Source of the DNA: Pseudomonas allokribbensis
GTDB lineage: Bacteria; Pseudomonadota; Gammaproteobacteria; Pseudomonadales; Pseudomonadaceae
Direction of reading: 5' to 3'
Length of the DNA stretch: 64,000 nt
Assembly (NCBI RefSeq): GCF_014863605.1
Contig: NZ_CP062252.1
Coordinates: forward strand, 6,363,501-6,427,500
Every line of letters starts with the position of its first letter. Within the stretch, counting starts at the first letter, position 1. This document shows, piece after piece, positions 24,777 through 33,180 of the stretch. Below the pieces are notes generated by a model that made no database searches, was not told the DNA's origin, and saw only the letters and a program-made list of their open reading frames with translations. Both the position numbers and the translations under genes were made by a program.

Positions 24777-25304
24777 CTATTCCGATCCCGCTACACACTG
24801 ACCGTCCCGAAGATTAGGAGCCAGCGCCCGATTTCCCAACAGATACCAACTCGCAAGCGACTGACTCTCGCAATAAGCGTTCTTCTCGGCATCGTAATAA
24901 AACGCGACCTTGTGCTTGGCCATCCCGCCCCGGTTGGGGACAAACAACTCGACGGCGAACACGACATCGGGCAAAGCAGTTTTTCTGTCCGACATCAGCG
25001 TGGGTGGCCCCAGAAACTTACAAGGCACGCCGTCAAAAGGCAGATCCAACCGGCCGTCTTGATACCTGTAAATCGCGCAAATACCATTCGGATCTTCAAT
25101 CACCACGGCAGCTATCGTTCCACCGCTCCAGTTCACCACGCCATCTGCAATGGCGCGAAAACTCTCGGCAGGCATTTGGTCTTCCTTTGTGAGTGCAGCG
25201 ACCATCGCGGTGGGCATTGTATGGCTTGTACTGACACCGGCTGGCGCTGCGTTTGCGGACAACGCCCACGTCAACGCCAGGAACAACAGGGGAACGACTT
25301 TCAC
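24777..25304 (-). CDS. Exported protein, unknown function
   Basis: A 175-residue protein. GTG 25304 was chosen because GGAGA lies 8 bases upstream and it begins a signal peptide (VKVVPLLFLALTWALSANA); the longer frame to ATG 25424 overlaps the preceding gene and hides the signal. The mature part has cysteines in GICAIYRY, VPCKFLG, AYCESQS and GQCVAG. No motif recognised. Member of the tightly spaced block. Confidence 0.62.
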   Translation of the reverse strand: MKVVPLLFLALTWALSANAAPAGVSTSHTMPTAMVAALTKEDQMPAESFRAIADGVVNWSGGTIAAVVIEDPNGICAIYRYQDGRLDLPFDGVPCKFLGPPTLMSDRKTALPDVVFAVELFVPNRGGMAKHKVAFYYDAEKNAYCESQSLASWYLLGNRALAPNLRDGQCVAGSE

Positions 25305-25350
25305 TCTGAATCTCCGATGGCATGGCTGACCGATATGCAATGCACGACCC

Positions 25351-25755
25351 TTACTGCGCCGTACATTCAGGTTCTGCGAGATGTTCACCATCAACGCGGA
25401 ATCTGCATAATTCGGTAGTTTCATTCACTCCAACCAGCGACATCAGCTTGAAGGTCAACTGCAATTCGGTGTCGGAAAACGTGGCCTTATCCAATGAGAC
25501 GTCGGAGAAGCCGTTGTTAAAGTTCTTCCCTTCAATGTCGCAGAACTCCATCGAGTCGCTTGCAGCCCCTTGTCCCCCAGGCTTGAGAATCTGAATATTG
25601 ACGCAGGGACTATCGAACGTTTGGTAGTAACGGACCAGTTTTCCGGAAACGTAAGCGACATCGGCTTTGTATATATCGACGACCGGCCCTCGTGCGTTGC
25701 CTGCAAATGCACAACATGAAAAACACAAAACTGAAAACAGCGACAATCCTTTCAA
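25351..25755 (-). CDS. Small exported protein; stand-alone copy of the C-terminal domain of the 13268 protein
   Basis: A 134-residue protein with a signal peptide (LSLFSVLCFSCCAFAG). The mature part matches the second domain of the LprI fusion at 13268: RYYQTFDSPCVNIQILKPGG against RYITTFGNPCLNVQIVAPDG, then F-C-D-I-E-G-K-N-F against F-C-S-F-D-G-K-P-F, G-F-S-D-V-S-L against G-Y-S-S-A-G-F, and a C-terminal Cys pair. The start appears to be TTG 25755 with GGTGAG upstream. Probable periplasmic immunity-type protein, inferred from context. Confidence 0.68.
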   Translation of the reverse strand: MKGLSLFSVLCFSCCAFAGNARGPVVDIYKADVAYVSGKLVRYYQTFDSPCVNIQILKPGGQGAASDSMEFCDIEGKNFNNGFSDVSLDKATFSDTELQLTFKLMSLVGVNETTELCRFRVDGEHLAEPECTAQ

Positions 25756-25796
25756 GACTCACCCACTCCATAAACCTGCTGATCAAATGCTTTAGT

Positions 25797-26543
25797 TCAC
25801 TGTTTGCTCTTGTCCGGAGCCATAGCCAATTGACGGGCTCGCTCTATCGTCGCGCGAATCAAACAGGAGTCCGACCATTCCCCGAAAACCGACTTAGACG
25901 ATTTCGGCTCAGGCAGACACTCCGCATCGCGAAATTTCATCCAGGCCCTTTGGGTTTCTCTCAGGCCTTTCTGTGCATTTTCGTCCAACCGTTCCATGCG
26001 CTCCCGGTAAACGAGGTTGAGCAGTGCATCCGTATCCGTAACAACCAGATCAAGCGTCCCACTCGACGCAGTTGGCCACACAACGTCCGCCAACGCCTGC
26101 TTGGTTTCGTTGTTCCAATTGTAGAAACCGTTCTCTTCAATCTTCAGCCAGGCAGAGCGCCTATGATGATTGGTCGGATCGGTCGCACTGACTTCAGACT
26201 GGTAAACAATCTCCAGATAGATCGGGTCGGTTGAGCGCTGAGGATCATTCAGCAGCGTTTGGCGAACGATGGCCCGTTGTTTTTTGCTCTCGGTGATTTC
26301 AATCGAAAAGCATGGGTCCGGACCGGGGCGATCGGCTGACTTAACCCTCTCCAGACACTCTTTACGAAGGGCCATCGAGGTATCACCCGGCCCCCCTCCT
26401 ACGTCGAGAACCCTGACGAGCAGTCGTATTTCTGGATCTTTGGAAAAATCTGCCTGAAGCACGGTCGCAATCATAGTTCCTTCTGCTTTCACAACCGAAG
26501 ACAGCAACGAAAAAGCCAAAACAAGACTAATTCTAAAATTCAT
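25797..26543 (-). CDS. Exported protein with C-terminal LprI/DUF1311-like domain
   Basis: A 248-residue protein with a signal peptide (MNFRISLVLAFSLLSSVVKA) from ATG 26543. The N-terminal 150 residues are not recognised. The C-terminal part carries LVYRERMERLDENAQKGLRETQRAWMKFRDAEC, then W-S-D-S-C-L-I-R-A-T-I-E-R-A-R-Q-L, the LprI/DUF1311 signature. It lies between the immunity gene of the effector module and the rest of the block, at the edge of the AT-rich segment. Confidence 0.7.
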   Translation of the reverse strand: MNFRISLVLAFSLLSSVVKAEGTMIATVLQADFSKDPEIRLLVRVLDVGGGPGDTSMALRKECLERVKSADRPGPDPCFSIEITESKKQRAIVRQTLLNDPQRSTDPIYLEIVYQSEVSATDPTNHHRRSAWLKIEENGFYNWNNETKQALADVVWPTASSGTLDLVVTDTDALLNLVYRERMERLDENAQKGLRETQRAWMKFRDAECLPEPKSSKSVFGEWSDSCLIRATIERARQLAMAPDKSKQ

Positions 26544-26688
26544 AATCCCTTGACGTCCGCAAAAACCCAACAACAAATTAGAACTTGTTTGAATCTAAAC
26601 ATACAGAACAGACCTATTTAAACGCCGCACCAAAATCAAAGTTGCTGAGCGCAATACAACAAATAAATTTGCCCTTTTACCCCCTCTC

Positions 26689-27234
26689 TCACTTAAAATC
26701 CTCGGCGCTTTTGGGGAGCGACTCAATACCTTTTAACGCCTTCCGATTAATGACAGAATAGCCACCCCTCTCACAAGATTTTCTAACAGCAAGTTCTCCA
26801 CTCTTCAGAACGGTTAGAAAACTTCTATACGCTTGCGAAACAAGATACGTATATTTTCCATTATAGAATTTTATTATATTTAAGCTCACACTACCCTCAG
26901 ATGCATTAACTACATAAAAACGCCCCTTTGGAGGAATTTTACTTTGCGGATACACAAGCTCTATTTTTTCAGGCACACCATACCTATATTGCACATATCC
27001 GGAGTTCGGATTGGTATTACCTAACGCACATACGGAAACAATTTTCCCTCCCGAAAGCGGGCAACTGAAATAGATATCCTCCTGTGCATTGCAGAGAGTA
27101 ATATCCTCCGCTTCTTCTTCTACTTCTCCCTCTTCTGCAAATGCTGCGGACACAAAAAAACCAAACACAAAAACCACTAAACAAATTTTAAAAAAATTCA
27201 TTAATGGCACATTAAAACGCAGGCACCCATTCAT
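26689..27234 (-). CDS. Probable periplasmic immunity protein of the T6SS effector at 27231-29915
   Basis: A 181-residue protein with a signal peptide (FFKICLVVFVFGFFVSAAFAE) followed by an acidic stretch (EEGEVEEEAED). The mature domain is the same family as the C terminus of the 11107 protein. The start (ATG 27234) overlaps the effector stop codon as ATGA, the classic effector-immunity arrangement; an internal ATG at 27201 is also possible. The gene is AT-rich like the effector. The immunity role is inferred from overlap, export signal and size. Confidence 0.78.
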   Translation of the reverse strand: MNGCLRFNVPLMNFFKICLVVFVFGFFVSAAFAEEGEVEEEAEDITLCNAQEDIYFSCPLSGGKIVSVCALGNTNPNSGYVQYRYGVPEKIELVYPQSKIPPKGRFYVVNASEGSVSLNIIKFYNGKYTYLVSQAYRSFLTVLKSGELAVRKSCERGGYSVINRKALKGIESLPKSAEDFK

Positions 27235-29915
27235 TTAAAATATTCCCCTTCCCATATTTTTTTGAAATTTTCCTTTCTTGCAACACGACTATTGGTATTA
27301 TAATTTACAACATCCGTAATTGATTCTACTGCCGCTTCCGTTGGCCCTGCATCTGCCCTTATGTGCAAGCTATGATCTACCCAAAAATAACCTGCCGACC
27401 GAACCGCATACTTCATTTGAACTAGCAAGTCTGGAGTCTCTATAAAATCGTGATCCTCATTTGGCCATCTGCTTAAATTACTCCGATACCATGTTGTAAA
27501 ATCTCTATAGTTAGCTCGTCCCGTTAACTGCTTCAGACCCCGCCCGCGAAACTTCCAGCCATCACCACTAGCATAGTCTCCATTCCCTAGTTGCACTCGG
27601 TTGCCATAGGCTCGATTAGCGACTTCTACATAATCCGCTTGCGTCACCGAAGTCCCATCGGCCTTTATCGGTTTTACAGTTTGATAACCGAGGGCATGTG
27701 CCGCGCTAGGGTTATTCGAGAAGTACGTGAACGTAGCAATTAGAGAAGTAGCCTTCCATAAGAAGCTTTCTTCCACGCTTAGTGTGGGCCCTGTCTCTTG
27801 CATTACCTGTGCAAAAAAATGACTTCTACGCAAAGGCGTATTTAGCTTGAAAAAATCAATATGGGCGTTTAGCTCGTCAGCTATAGCCTGAAGGTCACCA
27901 TACTTAGAAGACTGAATAAATGGATATATTTTCTTCATCATCTCCAAAGTAAACTCAAACTTTGGTCTAACCTTGATATATTCAATAAACTCTATCGGAT
28001 GAAAATGCCAAACAAGTCCATCAGCAGGAACCTCTGCTTTACCAGACAGTTCACTCCAGAACACCAACTTATCTATACGTGCCTGCTCATGGGCGAGCGT
28101 CTTTGGTGAACCTTCCAAAATCTGCGGCAGTCTGCCCCACTTCGCCTCGCTGGACGCGTCCTTCCACTCAGTTGGATGAAAGGCGATAAGCTTTGACCAA
28201 TGAGACCTAAGCTCAGCATTTTGCAGTGCCTTAGGAAAATCCTCAGGTGTTACTTTCCCGTCTGCGTTTCCAAGCCTATCTAAGTCGCTGTATAGGCCTT
28301 TAAAAAACTCTGGCATGTCATCTGGATCAAGGAAACCGTCGGCAACGGCACTCGACTCCTTGACAATCCGAAAACCAAGCTTTTCCCAATCGTGCTGAGA
28401 GATAATCTCCGCTTCGCCTTTTGCGATTAGGCCTGTTTTACTTTGGCCATCCTCTTCGACTTTTGGCTCATACCATTCATCTGGATTTTTGAATATTGGA
28501 ACTTTACTCAGTTCAATGACATGGTCCGAAAGCAACTCCACGACTCCCGTCTGGGGAGGCTTTTTGGTCAAAGTTTTATTTGCGGCCAATCGCAAAAATT
28601 TCTTCCCAGTTGTCAGTCCAGCCGGATTTTTTAAAAACTCTTCCAATTTTTGATCTGTTGTAAAAACCTCAATATGAACCTGATGCTTGCGAGTTGCCTC
28701 ACCGCTCTCATCAAGAAGGTTTTCCATCAGGCCTAAGTAACCAATAGGATTTCCTGCCTTGATGCCGATACTAGTAATGACGACTTTCTCAAAAGCCTCA
28801 TCAGCGGGAGTCACTGTATCCCACCGCATCGCTGGCGATGGAAGCTCATTTTCGACGCAAGCCCAAAACGTTGGAGGCACCGCTCCGCCTCCTCCGGGGC
28901 CGCCGCTAATTAGCGTGCATTCAGCCATGCGTCTAATCGCTCCAGCGATATTCAGGTTGACAACTTTTTCACTGTCGAAAGTAACAACACTTGTAGCTAC
29001 CAGTGCTATAGAGCCAACTTGTGGCCCTGCATTTTGCCCACTGGCTTGTATTGCCGGAGCGCTGTATATCGGTAAGGGTTGTGGCCCTACTGTCGCCTTT
29101 ACTTTACCGTGCCAATAATTCGGTTTTTCTCGCTGCGGAGGTAAAACCTCGAACCAACTTGGCCCTGTAACTGCGCCACTAGTTGTTGTTCGAGGATAAA
29201 TCTCGCCATTCTTTTTGTAGGCAAACCAAGCCTCCTGACCCACTGCGCGGCCTGCCACACTTCCCTTCAGAATTTTACCCCTGGCATAAACCTCAACCGT
29301 TCCCTTTTTTTCGAGAATCTCAAATTCTGTGCCTGCAGCAATGGCTCCATAATTATGACAACCCGGCTCACCCTTAGCGTCGCTACGTGCAGTGAAACCA
29401 CCGGCAATCATTTTAATTCTTTGATTAGGAGCTTCTTCAGGTGACAATGGATACCGATCAAACGGTAATAAATGCATGTACAAACTGTAAAATGTCAGTT
29501 TGTTCTGTTTGCCTTTATTCTCGCCTTCTTCGGTATTTGGAGGTGAATGATATTCGTGACGCACCAAACAGAAAGAATTAGTATACTTCAGATACTTAGA
29601 GCCCTCGCCCTCACCGAAGGTTGAAGTCAAGTAATCCTTACTCAAGCGATAAGCGACGACTTCACCATCAGCAATACAGCGTATGGGATCCTGAAGTACA
29701 CATTGAGGTGCACTCAGGTCACTAATATGAATTCCACCATGCCAGAACTTGTTACTTCCTAGTAGATAGTGCCCTGACTTCTCACTTCCGATAGCCTGAT
29801 AAACTTCTTCGGCATCTTTAAAATGCTTCCCATCAGACTTCCTTATGGGAAACTCAAACTTAATCGTCGGAACAATTATTTCCGGAGTTGTGCTTTGGGT
29901 CGAGGAGTCAGTCAT
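27231..29915 (-). CDS. T6SS cargo effector: M23-like N terminus, EF-hand-like segment, GH19-like lytic C terminus
   Basis: An 894-residue protein without a signal peptide. Residues about 50-420 resemble an M23 (lysostaphin-type) fold split by an insertion: FWHGGIHISDL (57-66), GEVVAYRL, FYSLYMHLL, and HQVHIEVF (411-418), where the usual H-x-H is altered. Residues about 543-560 contain an EF-hand-like GNADGKVTPEDF. Residues about 680-890 fit GH19 chitinase/lysozyme-like enzymes: RRSHFFAQVMQETG with Glu707 as the likely acid, EESFLWKA (Glu716), GDGWKFRGRGLKQLTGRANYR. Expected target is peptidoglycan. It sits behind vgrG and a small ORF; GGAAG precedes the ATG. The whole gene is unusually AT-rich for this genome, suggesting transfer. 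Confidence 0.82.
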   Translation of the reverse strand: MTDSSTQSTTPEIIVPTIKFEFPIRKSDGKHFKDAEEVYQAIGSEKSGHYLLGSNKFWHGGIHISDLSAPQCVLQDPIRCIADGEVVAYRLSKDYLTSTFGEGEGSKYLKYTNSFCLVRHEYHSPPNTEEGENKGKQNKLTFYSLYMHLLPFDRYPLSPEEAPNQRIKMIAGGFTARSDAKGEPGCHNYGAIAAGTEFEILEKKGTVEVYARGKILKGSVAGRAVGQEAWFAYKKNGEIYPRTTTSGAVTGPSWFEVLPPQREKPNYWHGKVKATVGPQPLPIYSAPAIQASGQNAGPQVGSIALVATSVVTFDSEKVVNLNIAGAIRRMAECTLISGGPGGGGAVPPTFWACVENELPSPAMRWDTVTPADEAFEKVVITSIGIKAGNPIGYLGLMENLLDESGEATRKHQVHIEVFTTDQKLEEFLKNPAGLTTGKKFLRLAANKTLTKKPPQTGVVELLSDHVIELSKVPIFKNPDEWYEPKVEEDGQSKTGLIAKGEAEIISQHDWEKLGFRIVKESSAVADGFLDPDDMPEFFKGLYSDLDRLGNADGKVTPEDFPKALQNAELRSHWSKLIAFHPTEWKDASSEAKWGRLPQILEGSPKTLAHEQARIDKLVFWSELSGKAEVPADGLVWHFHPIEFIEYIKVRPKFEFTLEMMKKIYPFIQSSKYGDLQAIADELNAHIDFFKLNTPLRRSHFFAQVMQETGPTLSVEESFLWKATSLIATFTYFSNNPSAAHALGYQTVKPIKADGTSVTQADYVEVANRAYGNRVQLGNGDYASGDGWKFRGRGLKQLTGRANYRDFTTWYRSNLSRWPNEDHDFIETPDLLVQMKYAVRSAGYFWVDHSLHIRADAGPTEAAVESITDVVNYNTNSRVARKENFKKIWEGEYFK

Positions 29916-30108
29916 TCTTTGCTTCCTGCAAGCCTACAGTTGAGTTCTTTGACGCAAGCCATTGCTGTCTGGCGAGCATCAAAGTTTCTGACTTCGCCGT
30001 TGAAGTTGTCATTTTCAATTGCACTTTTTCTCGACCAAAAAGCATGCTAACTGGCGCATCGGAAGTTAGCATCTCTGTAATCACTTTTTTCTTAAAAGCA
30101 CGATTCAT
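29908..30108 (-). CDS. Small protein between vgrG and effector, unknown function
   Basis: A 66-residue, basic N terminus (MNRAFKKKVITEML) protein without signal peptide or membrane segment. It starts 5 bases after the vgrG stop and its end overlaps the effector start by 8 bases, so it would be translated as part of one vgrG-effector-immunity unit. Base composition matches the AT-rich effector. It could be a loading adaptor or simply a leader for coupling; no family is recognised. Confidence 0.55.
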   Translation of the reverse strand: MNRAFKKKVITEMLTSDAPVSMLFGREKVQLKMTTSTAKSETLMLARQQWLASKNSTVGLQEAKND

Positions 30109-30113
30109 GTCTT

Positions 30114-32150
30114 TTACTCAGAAAACACAAAAAAAGCCTTCGGCTTAACCTTCTCAGGCGGCGCATTCAACAACGCCTGATCCATCAAACTCCCCGCCTT
30201 ATCCTTATCCGCCGCCCCCGGCAGCACCGGCGGCTTGATCCCGATCCCGGTCCCCGAGCCAGCCGACCCGCCAGCATTAATCTTCACCACCGGCCCAACC
30301 ACCGTCACACCGCCGCCATCGAGCTTGATGAAACTGCCGCCGCCGAGAATCGTCAGCTCAGTCCCCGCCTCAATAACAATCTTGTCCCCAGCCTTGATGT
30401 GTATCTCTTTCCCGGCACTGGTCAGTTGTGCCGTACCAAGCTTCACATGCTGGTTCTCACCAATAGTCAGGTGGTCGTCCATCCGTGCTTCGATCTTGCG
30501 GTCGCTGATGGTGGTGCGGTGTTCTTCGGCCTTCAGTTCGGTGTAGGTGTTCTTCACCACGGTGTCGTGGCGTTCATTCCCGACGCGGATTTTCTGGTCG
30601 TGCTCAACGTTTTCGTCCCAGTCGCGCTGGGCGTGGATGAAGATTTGTTCGGCGCCTTTTTTGTCTTCGATGCGCAGTTCGTTGTAGCCACCGCCGCCCG
30701 GGGAGCTGAGGGTTTTGAAGACGCTGCGGGTTTTGTTCGCCGGGAGGGCGTAGGGCACCGGGTTTTCCTTGTGGTACAGGCAGCCGGTCACCAGTGGTTG
30801 GTCGGGGTCGCCTTCGAGGAAGGTGACGAGGACTTCCATGCCGATGCGCGGGATGGAGATGGCGCCGTAGCGGTCGCCGGCCCAACTGCTGGAGACGCGC
30901 AGCCAGCAGCTGGTCTTGTCGTCGGCCAGGCCTTCGCGGTCCCAGTGGAATTGCACTTTGATGCGGCCGTATTGGTCGCAGTGGATTTCTTCGCCTTTCG
31001 GGCCGGTGACCATGGCGGTCTGGCTGCCGAGCACGCGGGGTTTCGGGTGTTCGAGGGCCGGGCGGTAGAACACGTCCCATGGGGTGGCGAGGAAGGTGTT
31101 GCGGTAGCCCTGGTGGAAATCGGCCTTGTGGTCGGTGGTGTCGCTGGTTACCGATTCTTCGAGAACTTGCGGCTGTTTGCCTTCGTGGAATATTTCGGTG
31201 AGCAGCCACAGGTCGTTCCACTCGCTGCGCGGGTGGTCGGACATTTCCATGAAGTGGCCGCTGACGAGTCTGGTCTGGTCGCCGCGACCCTCGGCCTGAC
31301 GGTAGTCGGCGCGATGACGTTCGAGGGCGCGCTGGCTGAGGAACTTGCCGCGCGCGCGGTCGATGAAGCGGCCGGGGTAGTCGTAGTCTTCGAGATCCGG
31401 TTCAGTGCTCTCGCCGTCCGGTTTGTAGGCCGCTTCCATTTGCAGGCGCGGCTTTTCGAAGTCGTAGTCGCGGCGGGTGGTGCGGCTGGTGCGGGTTTCC
31501 AGACGCAGCCGGAAGCCTTTGATCACCGGCTCTTCGGCGACCATGCCGCTGCCCTGCACATACGCGGTCGGTTGGCCGAGGTTCGGGAACACGGTCTGGT
31601 CATCACCAAACACCAGCAGGTGACCTTTCGGGTTGTGCTGGAAGTGGTAGTGAATCCCTTCCTCTTCGCACAGACGCTGGACGAAGTGCAGGTCGGTTTC
31701 GTCGTACTGCACGCAGTAGTCGCGATCCGGGCACGGCTGGCTGAGCTGGAAGCTGTAGGCGTTGCCCTTGATGCCGTGCTCATCGAGGATCAGCGCAATG
31801 ATTTTCGGCGCCGACATCTGCTGGTAGATGCGCTGGTTGGTGCGGTGATGCAGGTATTGCAGTTGCGGCACCAGCGAGACTTTGTAGCGGGTCAGGCGCT
31901 TGCCGGCATCGCCCTGGGCGACGCGGTAGATCTGGCCGTGGATGCCGGAGCCTTGCGGATCGAGGGCGAGGAACGCCTGTTTGTGCAGGAGCTTTTCCAG
32001 GTCCAGATCCGGGTTTTCGCTGACCAGTTCCAGGTCGAAACGGAACGGCTGGCTGATGCCTTCGGTGCCGGTGAACGACAGGACTTGCAGGTCGCCTACG
32101 TAGTCTTCAACGGTCAGGCTGAAGTGCGTTTCGTTAGCTGGGTTGAACAT
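30114..32150 (-). CDS. vgrG: T6SS spike protein VgrG (TssI)
   Basis: A 678-residue VgrG, the trimeric tip of the T6SS tube. It has a gp27-like N terminus (HFSLTVEDYVGDLQVLSFTGTEGISQPFRFDLELVSE), a gp5-like OB region (TGPKGEEIHCDQYGRIKVQFHWDREG near residue 380; SWAGDRYGAISIPRIGMEVLVTFLEGDPDQPLVTG), and a C-terminal DUF2345-like beta-helix with repeating strands (VIEAGTELTILGGGSFIKLDGGGVTVVG) and a Gly/Pro tail. No enzymatic extension. GGGAG precedes the ATG. It follows the kinase gene by 28 bases and precedes the cargo module, which it presumably carries. Confidence 0.94.
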   Translation of the reverse strand: MFNPANETHFSLTVEDYVGDLQVLSFTGTEGISQPFRFDLELVSENPDLDLEKLLHKQAFLALDPQGSGIHGQIYRVAQGDAGKRLTRYKVSLVPQLQYLHHRTNQRIYQQMSAPKIIALILDEHGIKGNAYSFQLSQPCPDRDYCVQYDETDLHFVQRLCEEEGIHYHFQHNPKGHLLVFGDDQTVFPNLGQPTAYVQGSGMVAEEPVIKGFRLRLETRTSRTTRRDYDFEKPRLQMEAAYKPDGESTEPDLEDYDYPGRFIDRARGKFLSQRALERHRADYRQAEGRGDQTRLVSGHFMEMSDHPRSEWNDLWLLTEIFHEGKQPQVLEESVTSDTTDHKADFHQGYRNTFLATPWDVFYRPALEHPKPRVLGSQTAMVTGPKGEEIHCDQYGRIKVQFHWDREGLADDKTSCWLRVSSSWAGDRYGAISIPRIGMEVLVTFLEGDPDQPLVTGCLYHKENPVPYALPANKTRSVFKTLSSPGGGGYNELRIEDKKGAEQIFIHAQRDWDENVEHDQKIRVGNERHDTVVKNTYTELKAEEHRTTISDRKIEARMDDHLTIGENQHVKLGTAQLTSAGKEIHIKAGDKIVIEAGTELTILGGGSFIKLDGGGVTVVGPVVKINAGGSAGSGTGIGIKPPVLPGAADKDKAGSLMDQALLNAPPEKVKPKAFFVFSE

Positions 32151-32178
32151 AGTGTGCTCCCTGTTCGAATGTCATCCG

Positions 32179-33180
32179 TTACGCCCGCAGTCGCAAACGC
32201 TGCAGCCAGGACGAAGTGGCGCCCAAGGCGTCACGCAATTGTTCAGCAGTGATGGTGCGCTCTGCCGCGTTGAAGCTCAGCGCTGTACGCAGCGCTGGCC
32301 AACAGTGTTTGGGTAGGTGCTGCGGGGCTTGCAGTTCGCGATCCAGGTGTTCGTCACGGGCCTGGGTCGAGGACAAGCGGCGGAACGGGTGTTTGCCGCC
32401 CGCCAGTTCATAGATCACGCAGGCCACGCCGTACACGTCCGCGCTGGCCGACAACGGTTGGCCCTCAAGCAGTTCGGGGGCGGCGTAGCCCGGGGTCCAG
32501 GCGTTGAAGCGCTCGCGGCTCAGGTGCGGCAGGCCGGGCAGGATGCCCTCCTCGGCTTGCCCGAGACCGAAGTCGAACAGGCGCACGCCGTCTTCGCAGA
32601 GCATGACGTTGCTCGGCTTCATGTCACCGTGCAGCACGCCGCGACGGTGGGCGTAGGCCAACGCGTCGAGCAGCGGCAGCGCGATGTCGCGCAGTTCTTT
32701 CCACGGCAGGCCCAGTGGCCGCTCGCAGAGCAGTTTGTCCAGGGTCAGGCCACGCATGAGTTCCATGGTGATGAAGGCCCGCTGGCAATCGGTGTCCACT
32801 TCGAACGTGTGCGGTCGCAGCACGTTGTCGTGGCGCAGGCGTCGGGTCAGGGCGAACTCGCTGTAGAGCAAGGCACTGGCGTCCGGCGACTCGGCAAATT
32901 CTTCGCTGAGGATTTTCAGCGCAATGTAAGGATCGGGATCGCCGAACTGTTCGTGCAGCAGATCCCGGGCCCGGTAAACCGCACCCATGCCACCGGCCCC
33001 GAGCAGACGCTCGAGGTGATAGCGGCCTGCCAGAACGTCTGGCAGTTCGCCGACGCTGGCCCGTGTAGGCGTCAGCGCGGGTTCGGCGTTGTGCTGCTTT
33101 GCAAAAGCGAAATAGGTCAGGTTGTTGGCCTGCTCTTCGCTCATCAGCAAGTCGTCGACTGAGGATTCGATTTCAGTCAT
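32179..33180 (-). CDS. stk1: T6SS-associated Ser/Thr protein kinase (Stk1/PpkA type)
   Basis: A 333-residue kinase. The glycine loop GAGGMGAVYR is at 61-70, ATP-binding Lys89 in IALKIL, catalytic segment HGDMKPSN (184-191, with Gly replacing Arg of HRD), DFG 203-205, APE 234-236. There is no obvious transmembrane segment or C-terminal extension. In the P. aeruginosa HSI-II cluster, the same place is held by stk1, paired with stp1. The start ATG 33180 overlaps the phosphatase stop by 4 bases. Probable substrate is the FHA protein of the cluster (inferred). Confidence 0.9.
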   Translation of the reverse strand: MTEIESSVDDLLMSEEQANNLTYFAFAKQHNAEPALTPTRASVGELPDVLAGRYHLERLLGAGGMGAVYRARDLLHEQFGDPDPYIALKILSEEFAESPDASALLYSEFALTRRLRHDNVLRPHTFEVDTDCQRAFITMELMRGLTLDKLLCERPLGLPWKELRDIALPLLDALAYAHRRGVLHGDMKPSNVMLCEDGVRLFDFGLGQAEEGILPGLPHLSRERFNAWTPGYAAPELLEGQPLSASADVYGVACVIYELAGGKHPFRRLSSTQARDEHLDRELQAPQHLPKHCWPALRTALSFNAAERTITAEQLRDALGATSSWLQRLRLRA

